Shown here piece by piece: positions 10,335 through 19,236 of a stretch of DNA of 64,000 nucleotides. The position numbers were made by a program, and so were the translations under genes. Source of the stretch: Rhodoplanes sp. (GTDB taxonomy: Bacteria > Pseudomonadota > Alphaproteobacteria > Rhizobiales > Xanthobacteraceae); assembly GCF_013377085.1 (NCBI RefSeq), contig NZ_JACAAX010000021.1:1-64000 (forward strand), read 5' to 3'. Position 1 is the stretch's first letter. Every line of letters begins with the position of its first letter. The notes under the pieces are model-generated. The model saw only the letters and a list, made by a program, of their open reading frames with translations. It was not told where the DNA came from and searched no databases.

Positions 10335-10681
10335 CGCGGCGCCTGACGGACGCCCCGGCTTTCGTCGGCCCGGCTCCGCTCAGCGCCCGAGATCGCATAC
10401 CACCCGGATGCCGACGATGGCGCCGAGGTCGTCGGCCCGCGGCCGGCGACCGGCCGAGCCCACCGACGAGGCACCCCACGGCGCTTGTATGCATGGCATG
10501 CGACGCGATCCGGGCACCCCCTAAAAGGCCGAATGCTCAGCCGGTATGATGAGGCAGCGCCAAGCCTCGCCATTCATGCCTCCCCTCACCGAATCTGCCC
10601 AGCATTCCATCGGCGGCTGATGAAATGCTCGGCGGGCGCCCGCGCCATGGCCGATAAGCCCGCGGCAACAATCCCGCGGGG
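10335..10681. other. intergenic region, no gene recognised
   Basis: About 350 bases between the third chemoreceptor and the sigma-54 promoter. Open frames run into it from the following gene, but no start with a convincing ribosome-binding site or signal peptide is seen before 10731. An activator-binding site for the sigma-54 promoter could lie here; I cannot point to one. Confidence 0.4.
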
Positions 10682-10699
10682 GTGGCACCGATATTGCTT
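10682..10699 (+). promoter_or_regulatory. sigma-54 (RpoN) promoter of the peptide ABC operon
   Basis: The sequence GTGGCACCGATATTGCTT matches the RpoN consensus TGGCACG-N4-TTGCW with the invariant GG (10684-10685) and GC (10696-10697) separated by exactly ten bases. A transcript starting about 12 bases after the GC would have a leader of roughly 20 bases before the ATG at 10731, leaving just enough room for its GGAG ribosome-binding site. Confidence 0.75.
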
Positions 10700-10730
10700 T
10701 TCCAGCGCCGAACCCTCGCTGGAGACGTCG

Positions 10731-12320
10731 ATGCGCTTTTTGGTATCCGCCCTGTCCGTGATTTGTCTGATCGCCGGCACGCCGGCGCACGCCGAGTCGG
10801 TGGTGCGCTACGGCATCTCGCTGGCCGACATCCCCCTCACCTCCGGCCAGCCCGACCGTGGCGCCGGCGCCTATCAGTTCACGGGTTATACCTTGTATGA
10901 CCCGCTGGTGGCTTGGGAGATGGACGTCGCCGACCGGCCCGGCAAGCTCGTTCCCGGCCTCGCCACCGAATGGAAGGTCGATGCGGCCGACAAGAAGAAG
11001 TGGGTGTTCACGCTGCGCCAGGGCGTCAAGTTCCACGACGGCAGCGCCTTCGACGCCGACGCCGTCATCTGGAACCTCGACAAGGTTCTGGACGACAAGG
11101 CGCCGCAGTTCGACAAGCGCCAGAGCGCCCAGGTGAAGCCGCGCCTGCCCTCGGTCGCCTCCTGGCGCAAGATCGACGCGAGCACGGTGGAGATCACCAC
11201 CAAGGAGGTCGACTCCTTCTTTCCTTATCAGATGCTGTGGTTCCTGGTGTCGAGCCCGGCCCAGTACGAGAAGCTCGGGCGCGACTGGGACAAGTTTGCC
11301 GCGACCCCGTCCGGCACCGGCCCGTTCAAGCTCGACAAGCTGGTGCCGCGCGAACGCGCCGAACTGGTCAAGAACACCGACTACTGGAACAAGTCACGGC
11401 TCCCGAAGGTCGACCGCTTAGTGCTGATCCCCATGCCGGAGGCGCTGTCGCGCTCCAATGCGCTGCTCGCCGGCCAGGTCGACCTGATCGAGACACCCGC
11501 CCCCGACGTGGTGCCGCGCCTGAAACAGTCGGGCATGACCATCGTGACCAACGTCACGCCGCATGTGTGGAACTATCACCTGAGCATGCTGCCGGGTTCG
11601 CCCTGGACCGACGTGCGGCTGCGCCGCGCCCTCAATCTCGCCATCGACCGCGACGCCATGCTGCAGCTCCTCAACGGGCTGGCCAAGCCGGCGATCGGCC
11701 AGGTCGACCCGTCGAGCCCGTGGTTCGGCACGCCGAGCTTCAAGATCAAGTACGACGTCGCCGAGGCGAAGCGCCTGGTCAAGGAGGCCGGCTACGGTCC
11801 GGAGAAGCCGCTGAAGACCACGTTCGTGATCGCCCAGGGCGGCACCGGGCAGATGCTGTCGCTGCCGATGAACGAGTTCCTGCAGGAGAGCTTCAAGGAG
11901 ATCGGCATCGAGGTCGACTTCAAGGTGGTCGAGCTCGAGGCGCTCTACACCTACTGGCGCAAGGGCGCCAAGGACGAGATGAGCGCCGGCCTCACGGCCA
12001 ACAACATCGCCTATGTCACGTCCGACCCGCTCTACGCCATCATCCGCTTCTTCCATTCGGGCCAAGTGGCGCCGACCGGCGTCAACTGGGGCTGGTACAA
12101 GAACGAGAAGGTCGACGCCATCATCGACGAGGCGAAGCAGACCTTCGATCCGAAGAAGCAGGACGAGCTGATGGCGGCCGCGCACAGCCTGATCGTCGAC
12201 GACGCGCCGCTGGTCTGGGTGGTGCACGACACCAACCCGCACGCGCTGTCGCCCAAGGTGAAGAAGTTCGTCCAGGCGCAGCACTGGTTCCAGGACCTGA
12301 CCACCATCGGGCTGGAGTGA
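10731..12320 (+). CDS. family 5 extracellular solute-binding protein, first of two
   Basis: Periplasmic binding protein of a peptide/nickel-type ABC importer, 529 residues. I start it at ATG 10731, which has GGAG about six bases upstream and begins a clear signal peptide (MRFLVSALSVICLIAGTPAHAES). Typical SBP_bac_5 features follow: YTLYDPLVAWE, FTLRQGVKFHDGSAFDADAV, and RRALNLAIDRDAM near residues 295-310. The substrate cannot be told from sequence. It is the first gene of a six-gene operon and lies directly behind a sigma-54 promoter, which suggests nitrogen or starvation control. A palindromic repeat follows it. Confidence 0.93.
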   Translation: MRFLVSALSVICLIAGTPAHAESVVRYGISLADIPLTSGQPDRGAGAYQFTGYTLYDPLVAWEMDVADRPGKLVPGLATEWKVDAADKKKWVFTLRQGVKFHDGSAFDADAVIWNLDKVLDDKAPQFDKRQSAQVKPRLPSVASWRKIDASTVEITTKEVDSFFPYQMLWFLVSSPAQYEKLGRDWDKFAATPSGTGPFKLDKLVPRERAELVKNTDYWNKSRLPKVDRLVLIPMPEALSRSNALLAGQVDLIETPAPDVVPRLKQSGMTIVTNVTPHVWNYHLSMLPGSPWTDVRLRRALNLAIDRDAMLQLLNGLAKPAIGQVDPSSPWFGTPSFKIKYDVAEAKRLVKEAGYGPEKPLKTTFVIAQGGTGQMLSLPMNEFLQESFKEIGIEVDFKVVELEALYTYWRKGAKDEMSAGLTANNIAYVTSDPLYAIIRFFHSGQVAPTGVNWGWYKNEKVDAIIDEAKQTFDPKKQDELMAAAHSLIVDDAPLVWVVHDTNPHALSPKVKKFVQAQHWFQDLTTIGLE

Positions 12321-12338
12321 GGGCCCTCGCCCCAGCGC

Positions 12339-12439
12339 GTCGTTCCGGGGCGGCCCGAAGGGCCGAGCCCGGAACCCATAACCCCGGTCCGTGAGTATGG
12401 ATTCCGGGCTCGCGGGCTTCGCCCGCGCCCCGGAATGAC
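12339..12439. repeat. dispersed palindromic repeat (GTCRTTCCGGGG family), copy 2
   Basis: Starts GTCGTTCCGGGGCGG and ends CCCCGGAATGACG, with two internal hairpins. It lies between the two solute-binding genes, where a folded transcript could protect the upstream message or reduce read-through. Confidence 0.85.
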
Positions 12440-12524
12440 GGGCCTGATCGTTTCGACCGGCATTCGAAGACGCACGACTCCGGCCGTGCCGTGCCCTGCT
12501 CTGATCCCCGTTCAGGAGCCCGCG

Positions 12525-14132
12525 ATGACGTCCCGCAAACTGACCGTCCTGCTCGCCGCGACCCTGCTGACGCCCGTCTTCGCCGCCCTTCCGGCGCAGG
12601 CGCAAGGCACGCTGCGCATCGGCATGACCGCCTCCGACATCCCGCTCACCACCGGCCAGACCGACAATGGCGGCGAGGGCATGCGGTTCATGGGCTACAC
12701 GGTCTACGACGCGCTGGTCGACTGGGACCTCGGCTCGGCCGACAAGCCCTCCGACATCCGCCCCGGCCTCGCCGCCGCGTGGACGGTCGATCCGGCCGAC
12801 AAGACCCGTTGGACCTTCAAGCTGCGCGACGACTTGACGTTCCACGACGGCAGCGCGTTCGACGCCGACGCGGTCGTGTGGAATCTCGACAAGCTCCTCG
12901 ACGACAAGGCGCCGCAATACGATCCGCGCCAGTCGGCGCAGGGTCGCTCGCGCGTGCCGGCGATCGCCTCGTACCGAGCGATCGACAAGACGACGCTGGA
13001 GATCGTCACCAAGACGCCCGACGCGACGCTCCTCTATCAGCTCGCCTGGATCATGATGTCGTCGCCGGGCCAGTGGGAGAAGGTCGGCCGGAGCTGGGAG
13101 GCCTTCGCCAAGACACCGGCCGGCACCGGGCCGTGGAAGCTCACCGCCTTCGTGCCGCGCGAGCGCGCCGAGATGGCGCCGAACCCGGCCTACTGGAACA
13201 AGAGCCGGGTGCCCAAGCTCGACAGATTGATTCTGATCCCGCTGCCGGAGGCGAACGCCCGCGTCGCCGCGCTGCGCTCCGGCCAGGTCGACTGGATCGA
13301 GGCGCCCGCCCCCGACGCCGTCGACTTGCTGAAGAAGGCCGGCTTCGCGATCGTCACCAACGCCTATCCGCACAACTGGACCTGGCATCTCTCCCGCGTC
13401 GAGGGCTCGCCCTGGAACGACATCCGGGTGCGCAAGGCCGCCAACCTCGCGGTCGACCGCGACGGGCTGAAGGAGCTGCTCGGCGGCCTGATGATCCCGG
13501 CCCAGGGTTTCTTCCCGCCCGGTCACCAGTGGTTCGGCAATCCCGGCTTCAAGCCGACCTACGATCCGGCGCAGGCCAAGACGCTGCTCGCCGAGGCCGG
13601 CTTCAGTCCGGCCAAGCCGCTGGTGACAAAAGTGCTGATCTCGGCCTCCGGCTCGGGGCAGATGCAGCCGCTGCCGATGAACGAGTTCATCCAGCAGACT
13701 CTCGCCGAGGTCGGGATCAAGGTCGAGTATCAGGTGGTCGAGTGGAACACCATGATCAACATCTGGCGGGCCGGCGCCAGGCACCCGACCGCGCTCGGCA
13801 CCACGGCGATGAACTACTCCTACTTCATCCAGGATCCGTTCACCGGCTTCATCCGCTTCTCCCAGTGCAACCTGTCGCCGCCGGCCGGCGTCAACTGGGG
13901 CTATTACTGCGACCCGGAGATGGACAAGCTCCTCGATCAGATCCGCACCACCTTCGACAAGGCCGAGCAGGACAAGGTCTTGCGCCGGACTCACGAGAAG
14001 ATGGTCGACGACGCGCTGTTCCTGATGGTCACCCACGACGTCAACCCGCGCGCCATGAGCGCCAAGGTGAAGGGCTTCGTCCAGGCGCAGAACTGGTTCC
14101 AGGACTTTTCGCCCATCACCATGACGAAGTGA
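12525..14132 (+). CDS. family 5 extracellular solute-binding protein, second of two
   Basis: A 535-residue paralog of the preceding binding protein with the same layout: signal peptide (LTVLLAATLLTPVFAALPAQAQ), YTVYDALVDWDL, FKLRDDLTFHDGSAFDADAV, RKAANLAVDRDGL. Start 12525 is preceded by AGGAG. Having two binding proteins ahead of a single permease pair implies either two substrates for one transporter or a binding/relay pair; this is inference. The protein has two Cys in its C-terminal part (SQCNL, YYCD) that the first copy lacks at those places. A palindromic repeat follows. Confidence 0.93.
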   Translation: MTSRKLTVLLAATLLTPVFAALPAQAQGTLRIGMTASDIPLTTGQTDNGGEGMRFMGYTVYDALVDWDLGSADKPSDIRPGLAAAWTVDPADKTRWTFKLRDDLTFHDGSAFDADAVVWNLDKLLDDKAPQYDPRQSAQGRSRVPAIASYRAIDKTTLEIVTKTPDATLLYQLAWIMMSSPGQWEKVGRSWEAFAKTPAGTGPWKLTAFVPRERAEMAPNPAYWNKSRVPKLDRLILIPLPEANARVAALRSGQVDWIEAPAPDAVDLLKKAGFAIVTNAYPHNWTWHLSRVEGSPWNDIRVRKAANLAVDRDGLKELLGGLMIPAQGFFPPGHQWFGNPGFKPTYDPAQAKTLLAEAGFSPAKPLVTKVLISASGSGQMQPLPMNEFIQQTLAEVGIKVEYQVVEWNTMINIWRAGARHPTALGTTAMNYSYFIQDPFTGFIRFSQCNLSPPAGVNWGYYCDPEMDKLLDQIRTTFDKAEQDKVLRRTHEKMVDDALFLMVTHDVNPRAMSAKVKGFVQAQNWFQDFSPITMTK

Positions 14133-14156
14133 GCATCGTGTCGACGCCTCTCCACC

Positions 14157-14258
14157 GTCATTCCGGGGCACCGCGAAGCGGCGAGCCCGGAATCCATACT
14201 CACAGACAGGGATTATGGGTTCCGGGCTCGCGGGCCGCAGCCCGCGCCCCGGAACGAC
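14157..14258. repeat. dispersed palindromic repeat (GTCATTCCGGGG family), copy 3
   Basis: Starts GTCATTCCGGGGCACCGCG and ends GCCCCGGAACGAC. It sits between the second solute-binding gene and the permease genes. Confidence 0.85.
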
Positions 14259-14308
14259 GGCGCTGAGAACCGCCACGATCGCTGTCGCCGAGGACCGAAA
14301 GCGCCACG

Positions 14309-15262
14309 ATGCTCGCCTTCCTGCTCCACCGCCTGCTCTACGTGACGCCCGTGGCGATCGGCGTCACCGTGGTGTGCTTCCTGCTCGTCCATCTCACACC
14401 GGGCGATCCGCTGACCGCCATCCTGCCGGCCGATGCGACGCTCGAGCTGCAAGAGCAGATGAAGGCCGCCTACGGCTTCGACAAGCCGCTGCCGGTGCAG
14501 TACGCGCTGTGGTTCTGGAAGGTTCTGCACGGCGATCTCGGCCACTCGATCGCCACCGGCCGCCCGGTGCTCACCGAAGTGATGCGGGCGGTCAAGAACA
14601 CGCTGATCCTGGCCACGGTGGCGACCGCGATCGGCTTCACGTTCGGCACCCTGTTCGGCTTCGTGGCCGGCTATTTTCGCGATTCCTGGCTCGACAAGCT
14701 GGCGTCCTTCGTCTCGGTGCTGGGCGTCAGCGTGCCGCACTATTGGCTCGGCATGGTGCTGGTGATCATCTTCTCGGCGCAGCTCGGCTGGCTGCCGCCG
14801 ACCGGCGCCGGCCCGGACGGCTCGGGCGACTGGCGGCCCGACGCCGCGCATCTGCGCTACCTGATCCTGCCGGCCATCACCATGTCGGTCATCCCGATGG
14901 GCGTCATCGCCCGCACCGTGCGGGCGCTGGTCGGCGACATTCTCTCCCAGGATTTCGTCGAGGCGTTGCGGGCGAAGGGCATGAGCGAGTTCGGCGTGTT
15001 CCGCCACGTCGTCACCAATGCGGCGCCGACCGCGCTCGCCGTGATGGGCCTGCAGCTCGGCTATCTGCTCGGCGGCTCGATCCTGATCGAGACGGTGTTC
15101 TCCTGGCCGGGCTCCGGCTTCCTGCTCAACGCCGCGATCTTCCAGCGCGACCTGCCGTTGCTGCAGGGCACCATCCTGGTGCTGGCGATGTTCTTCGTCG
15201 CCCTCAACCTCGCCGTCGACGTCCTGCAGACGGCGCTCGACCCGCGCATCAAGCGGGGCTGA
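14309..15262 (+). CDS. peptide-type ABC transporter permease (DppB/OppB family)
   Basis: Inner-membrane permease of 317 residues with six predicted membrane spans. The first is LLYVTPVAIGVTVVCFLLVHL near residues 8-28, followed by the family-typical HLTPGDPLTAILP and TLELQEQMKAAYGFDKPLPVQY. The coupling motif is in VEALRAKGMSEFGVFRHVVTNAA. It pairs with the next permease, 14 bases downstream, to form the membrane channel that receives substrate from the two binding proteins. Confidence 0.95.
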   Translation: MLAFLLHRLLYVTPVAIGVTVVCFLLVHLTPGDPLTAILPADATLELQEQMKAAYGFDKPLPVQYALWFWKVLHGDLGHSIATGRPVLTEVMRAVKNTLILATVATAIGFTFGTLFGFVAGYFRDSWLDKLASFVSVLGVSVPHYWLGMVLVIIFSAQLGWLPPTGAGPDGSGDWRPDAAHLRYLILPAITMSVIPMGVIARTVRALVGDILSQDFVEALRAKGMSEFGVFRHVVTNAAPTALAVMGLQLGYLLGGSILIETVFSWPGSGFLLNAAIFQRDLPLLQGTILVLAMFFVALNLAVDVLQTALDPRIKRG

Positions 15263-15275
15263 CCGTGAGGCCGAC

Positions 15276-16169
15276 ATGACCGTCCTGGCAGAACCGGCCG
15301 CAGAGACGGTCCGCACCGCGAGCCGCCTCGGGCGCGGCTATTGGGCCGGCGTCGTCCGCCGCCTGGCGCGCGACCCGGTCGCCCTGGTGGCGGCCGCCAT
15401 CATCCTGACCATCGTGCTCGCCGCGATCTTCGCCCCCTGGGTGGCGCCGGCCGATCCCTACAAGAGCTCGATGATCCGCCGGCTCAAGCCGGTCGGCGAC
15501 GCCGTCTATCTGCTCGGCTCCGACGAGCTCGGCCGCGACATGCTCAGCCGGCTGATCTACGGCGGCCGGCTGTCTCTGGTGATGGGCGTGCTGCCCGTGT
15601 TCTTCGCCTTCGTGGTCGGCTCGATGCTCGGCATCATGGCCGGCTATGCGGGCGGCTGGCTCAACACGCTGGTGATGCGCACCGTCGACGTGTTCTACGC
15701 CTTCCCGTCGGTGCTGCTGGCGATCGCATTGTCGGGCACGCTCGGCGCCGGCATCCTCAACGCCATCGTGGCGCTCACCATCGTGTTCGTGCCGCAGGTG
15801 ACGCGTGTCGCCGAAAGCGTCACGACGCAGATCCGCAACCGCGACTATGTCGAGGCGGCCCGCGTGAGCGGCGCCCGCGCGCCGACCATCGTGCGGGTGC
15901 ATGTGCTCGGCAACGTGCTCGGGCCGATCTTCGTCTACTCGACCAGCCTGATCAGCGTGTCGATGATCCTGGCCTCCGGCCTCTCATTCCTCGGCCTCGG
16001 CTCCAAGCCGCCGGAGCCGGAATGGGGCCTGATGCTCAACACGCTGCGCACCGCCATCTACACCCAGCCGATGGTGGCCGCCCTGCCCGGCGTGATGATC
16101 TTCATCACCTCGATCTCGTTCAACCTCTTGTCGGACGGGCTGCGCTCGGCCATGGAGGTGAAGGCGTGA
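15276..16169 (+). CDS. peptide-type ABC transporter permease (DppC/OppC family)
   Basis: The second permease, 297 residues. It has the DppC-type N-terminus (LARDPVALVAAAIILTIVLAAIF), the LLGSDELGRDMLSRLIYGGR segment and a coupling helix around YVEAARVSGARAPTIVRVHV. The C-terminal SFLGLGSKPPEPEWG is diagnostic of the family. Its stop overlaps the GTG start of the ATPase gene (GTGA), so translation is probably coupled. Confidence 0.95.
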   Translation: MTVLAEPAAETVRTASRLGRGYWAGVVRRLARDPVALVAAAIILTIVLAAIFAPWVAPADPYKSSMIRRLKPVGDAVYLLGSDELGRDMLSRLIYGGRLSLVMGVLPVFFAFVVGSMLGIMAGYAGGWLNTLVMRTVDVFYAFPSVLLAIALSGTLGAGILNAIVALTIVFVPQVTRVAESVTTQIRNRDYVEAARVSGARAPTIVRVHVLGNVLGPIFVYSTSLISVSMILASGLSFLGLGSKPPEPEWGLMLNTLRTAIYTQPMVAALPGVMIFITSISFNLLSDGLRSAMEVKA

Positions 16170-17251
16170 CCGTCCTCGCCCATGATCTCGCCCACGATCC
16201 CGCTTTCCCGGATCCCACGTTGCGCGATCGCGGCGGCCCGGCGCAGCCTCTGCTTTCGGTCACCGGTCTGGTGAAGCATTTCGGCGGCAAGCGGCGCTGG
16301 CGCGGCGAGACCAAGGGCGCCGTGCGGGCGGTCGACGGCGTCGACTTCGCCATCGCCAAGGGCGAGACGCTCGGCATCGTCGGCGAGTCCGGCTGCGGCA
16401 AGTCGACCACGGCGCGCCTCGTCATGCAGATCATTCCGCCCGATGCCGGCGAGATCGTCTTCGACGGCGAGGAGGTCGGCTCGCGTGCCCTGGACCTCAC
16501 GGCCTATCGCCGCGAGGTCCAGATGGTGTTCCAGGACAGCTATGCCTCGCTCAACCCCAGGCTGACGGTCGAGGACACGATCGCTTTCGGCCCGCGCGTA
16601 CACGGCACTCCGCGCCGCGAGGCGACCGGCCGAGCGCACGACCTCTTGGCCCGCGTCGGGCTCGAGCCCGGCCGCTTTGCCGGCCGCTACCCGCACGAGC
16701 TCTCGGGCGGACAGCGCCAGCGCATCAACATCGCCCGCGCGCTCGCCCTGCAGCCGCGCCTGGTGATTTTGGACGAAGCCGTCTCGGCGTTGGACAAATC
16801 GGTCGAGGCGCAGGTGCTCAACCTGCTGCTCGATCTGAAAGCCGAGTTCGGCCTCACCTATATGTTCATCTCGCACGATCTCAACGTGGTGCGCTTCATG
16901 GCCGACCGCGTGATGGTGATGTATCTCGGCAAGGTCGCCGAGGTCGGTCCGTCGGACGTGATCCTCAACAACCCGAGCCATCCCTACACGGCGGCGCTGC
17001 TCGCCTCGATGCCGTCGATGGACCCGGACAACCGGACCGAGGAGGCGCCGCTCTACGGCGATCCGCCGAACCCGATCGATCCGCCCCCGGGCTGTCGCTT
17101 CCACACCCGCTGCCGCTTCACCTCGGCGATCTGCGCCAACCGGGAGCCGCCGCTCGCCGCGGTCGCCGGCCCGCATGCGGTGGCGTGCCTGATGACGCAG
17201 CCGGGCTCCGGCCATCCGCAGGCGGCCGCATCCCGCGAGGTCGCCGCATGA
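16166..17251 (+). CDS. peptide ABC transporter ATP-binding protein (DppF/OppF-like)
   Basis: ATPase subunit of 361 residues, started at GTG 16166 to give the four-base GTGA overlap with the permease gene. Visible motifs: Walker A GESGCGKST, Q-loop VFQDSYASLNPRL, signature LSGGQRQR, Walker B LVILDEAVSALD, switch His in FISHDL. The C-terminal extension with CRFHTRCRF is the oligopeptide-type (oligo_HPY) region found in Dpp/Opp ATPases. It works with the next ATPase as a heterodimer. Confidence 0.95.
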   Translation: MTVLAHDLAHDPAFPDPTLRDRGGPAQPLLSVTGLVKHFGGKRRWRGETKGAVRAVDGVDFAIAKGETLGIVGESGCGKSTTARLVMQIIPPDAGEIVFDGEEVGSRALDLTAYRREVQMVFQDSYASLNPRLTVEDTIAFGPRVHGTPRREATGRAHDLLARVGLEPGRFAGRYPHELSGGQRQRINIARALALQPRLVILDEAVSALDKSVEAQVLNLLLDLKAEFGLTYMFISHDLNVVRFMADRVMVMYLGKVAEVGPSDVILNNPSHPYTAALLASMPSMDPDNRTEEAPLYGDPPNPIDPPPGCRFHTRCRFTSAICANREPPLAAVAGPHAVACLMTQPGSGHPQAAASREVAA

Positions 17252-18285
17252 GCAGCCTTTCGCCCGCCGGCGCGCCGCTTGTCGAGACCAAGAACCTCAC
17301 CGTCGACTTCGTCGGCACGGGAAAACCGGTGCGCGCAGTCGCCGGCGTCGATCTCACGCTGGCGCCCGGCGAGGTGGTGGCGCTGCTCGGCGAGTCGGGC
17401 TCGGGCAAGAGCGTCACGCTGCGCGCCCTGATGCGTCTCCTGCCGGAGAAGCGCGCAAAGATCGGCGGATCGATCCGGGTCGACGGCCGCGACGTGACGG
17501 CGCTGTCGCGCCGCGAGCTCTCGGCCTTCCGCGGCAGCACCGTGGCAATGATCTTCCAGGAGCCCGGTCTCGCCTTCGATCCGGTCTACCGGGTCGGCGA
17601 CCAGATTGCCGAAGCGGTGGTGCGCCACGAGCGCGTGTCGCGCGCCGCCGGACGGGCGCGGGCGCTCGCGCTGTTCGAGCGCGTCCGCATCCCCTCGCCG
17701 GAGCAGCGGCTGGACAACTATCCGCACGAGATGTCCGGCGGCATGCGCCAGCGCGCCATGATCGCGCTCGCCCTCGCCTGCCGGCCCAAGGTGCTGCTCG
17801 CCGACGAGCCAACGACGGCGCTCGACGCCACCGTGCAGATCCAGATTCTGCTCCTGCTGCGCGAGTTGCAACGTGAGCTCGGGCTCGCCGTCATCTTCGT
17901 GACGCACGATATCGGGGTGGCCACCGAGGTGGCCGATCGCATCGCCGTGATGTATGCGGGCCGCATCGTCGAGAGCGGAGCCTGCCGCGACGTCATCCGG
18001 GCGCCGGCGCATCCTTACACGCGCGGGCTGCTGGCCTCGCGGGCCGATCACGTCTTCACCAAGGGCACGCGGCTGGAGACGATTCCCGGCGCTCCGCCCG
18101 ATCTCACCGCTCTGCCGCCCGGCTGCGCCTTCGCGCCGCGCTGCGCGCAGGCGCGCCCGGCTTGCAACGCCGGCGTGCCGGAGGAGCGCACTGCGTCTCC
18201 TCATCACGTCGCCCGCTGCTTGCTCCTGCCCGCGCCGGCAGAGGACGGCGCCTGTCACCGCGCCGACGCGACCGCGGCGGCCTGA
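17248..18285 (+). CDS. peptide ABC transporter ATP-binding protein (DppD/OppD-like)
   Basis: Second ATPase subunit, 345 residues, whose ATG overlaps the previous stop (ATGA). Motifs: Walker A GESGSGKSV, FQEPGLAFDPVYRVG, signature MSGGMRQR, Walker B VLLADEPTTALD, FVTHDIG. The C-terminal region PPGCAFAPRCAQARPAC is the oligopeptide-type extension. It is the last gene of the operon; no clear terminator follows directly. The usual D-then-F gene order of dpp/opp operons is reversed here. Confidence 0.95.
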   Translation: MSSLSPAGAPLVETKNLTVDFVGTGKPVRAVAGVDLTLAPGEVVALLGESGSGKSVTLRALMRLLPEKRAKIGGSIRVDGRDVTALSRRELSAFRGSTVAMIFQEPGLAFDPVYRVGDQIAEAVVRHERVSRAAGRARALALFERVRIPSPEQRLDNYPHEMSGGMRQRAMIALALACRPKVLLADEPTTALDATVQIQILLLLRELQRELGLAVIFVTHDIGVATEVADRIAVMYAGRIVESGACRDVIRAPAHPYTRGLLASRADHVFTKGTRLETIPGAPPDLTALPPGCAFAPRCAQARPACNAGVPEERTASPHHVARCLLLPAPAEDGACHRADATAAA

Positions 18286-18652
18286 TCACGGCGGCCTGAT
18301 CACGGCTCGTGACAATCGCGCTGCTCGAGGACTGTGACAACTGCCCCGCGCGGCGCTGAATATGTCCTCGCGTCATCGGCAGAGCATCATCGAAAAACGT
18401 ATCGGAGGATCTGCCTGATGCACGTCCCCGCGGGGGCGATAGTGCGCACGGACCGTGCCGAAACCATGGCAGCAGCGTGTTGTTTCGGTCACCCTCGAGC
18501 GAAATCGACGAGTCACCGAAGATTGCGGAATGGGGCATTGACTCGACGTCACGACGCTCCTCTATCGTCCACCATCGGTGCGGCTGCCGACGCCCTCGCG
18601 CATGCAGGCGCGCCGTGACGAAGGACGATGTGGTGAAGGACTTGGAGGTGAA
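18286..18652. other. intergenic region before DUF992 gene, no gene recognised
   Basis: About 370 bases. A short direct repeat (GATCACGGCGGCCT / GATCACGGCTCG) opens it at 18285-18307. The rest probably holds the promoter of the DUF992 gene. No recognisable motif or supported reading frame is present. Confidence 0.4.
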
Positions 18653-19123
18653 ATGTCTCGGTTGAAAGTGGCTCTGTTGCTCGCCGGCGGTGCAGTTCTC
18701 GCGTGCTCGCCCGCGTCCGCTCAGACAGCCGTCAATGTCGGCACGCTGGCGTGCCAGGTGTCCCCGACGGTCGGCATGGTGCTCGGCTCCAACCAGCAGG
18801 CGCATTGCGTGTTCACGCCGAACCGCGGCCGTCGGCAGGCCTATGCGGCGGCGATCTCGCGCGTCGGTGTCGATGTCGGCGTCAGCCAAGGCGGCCCGCT
18901 GGTGTGGTCCGTGTGGGTGCCGGGTCCGGTGAAGCGCATTCCGCGCCACGCCCTCGCGGGCAACTATTCGGGCGCTTCGAGCTCGCTCGCGGTCGGCGTC
19001 GGCCTCGGCAGCAACTTCCTGGTCGGCGGCGCCGGTCGCTCGATCTCGCTGCAGCCGGTGGGCCTGCAGAACTATGTCGGCGTCAATGTCGCGCTCGGAA
19101 TCTCCAGCCTGACGCTGCAGTGA
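18653..19123 (+). CDS. exported DUF992 family protein
   Basis: Exported protein of 156 residues. ATG 18653 has GGAGG six bases upstream. A signal peptide (LKVALLLAGGAVLACSPASAQ) is followed by the DUF992 pattern: VGTLACQVSPTVGMVLGSNQ with a paired Cys (AHCVFTPN), then a glycine-rich C-terminal half ending LQPVGLQNYVGVNVALGI. The family is common in Hyphomicrobiales and has no established function. It stands alone between the ABC operon and the toxin-like pair. Confidence 0.85.
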   Translation: MSRLKVALLLAGGAVLACSPASAQTAVNVGTLACQVSPTVGMVLGSNQQAHCVFTPNRGRRQAYAAAISRVGVDVGVSQGGPLVWSVWVPGPVKRIPRHALAGNYSGASSSLAVGVGLGSNFLVGGAGRSISLQPVGLQNYVGVNVALGISSLTLQ

Positions 19124-19150
19124 ACTGCTGATCACGAACGCTCATCGTAT

Positions 19151-19189
19151 CGATCGGCCGCGGCGGCAGCGCCGCGGCCGATCGCGTTT
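19151..19189 (+). terminator. hairpin after DUF992 gene, probable terminator
   Basis: A perfect 14-base stem CGATCGGCCGCGGC / GCCGCGGCCGATCG with a six-base loop, followed by CGTTT. The T tract is short, so it may work weakly or serve both converging transcripts. Confidence 0.55.
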
Positions 19190-19236
19190 GGAGCGGCAGA
19201 GCGAGGTCGACGAGCTCCGATCATCGATCTCTTCGT

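Noticed and set aside
14213-15316. Long minus-strand frame opposite the first permease
   Set aside because: Antisense to a clear DppB-type permease and rich in Asp/His/Arg/Gln; not coding.
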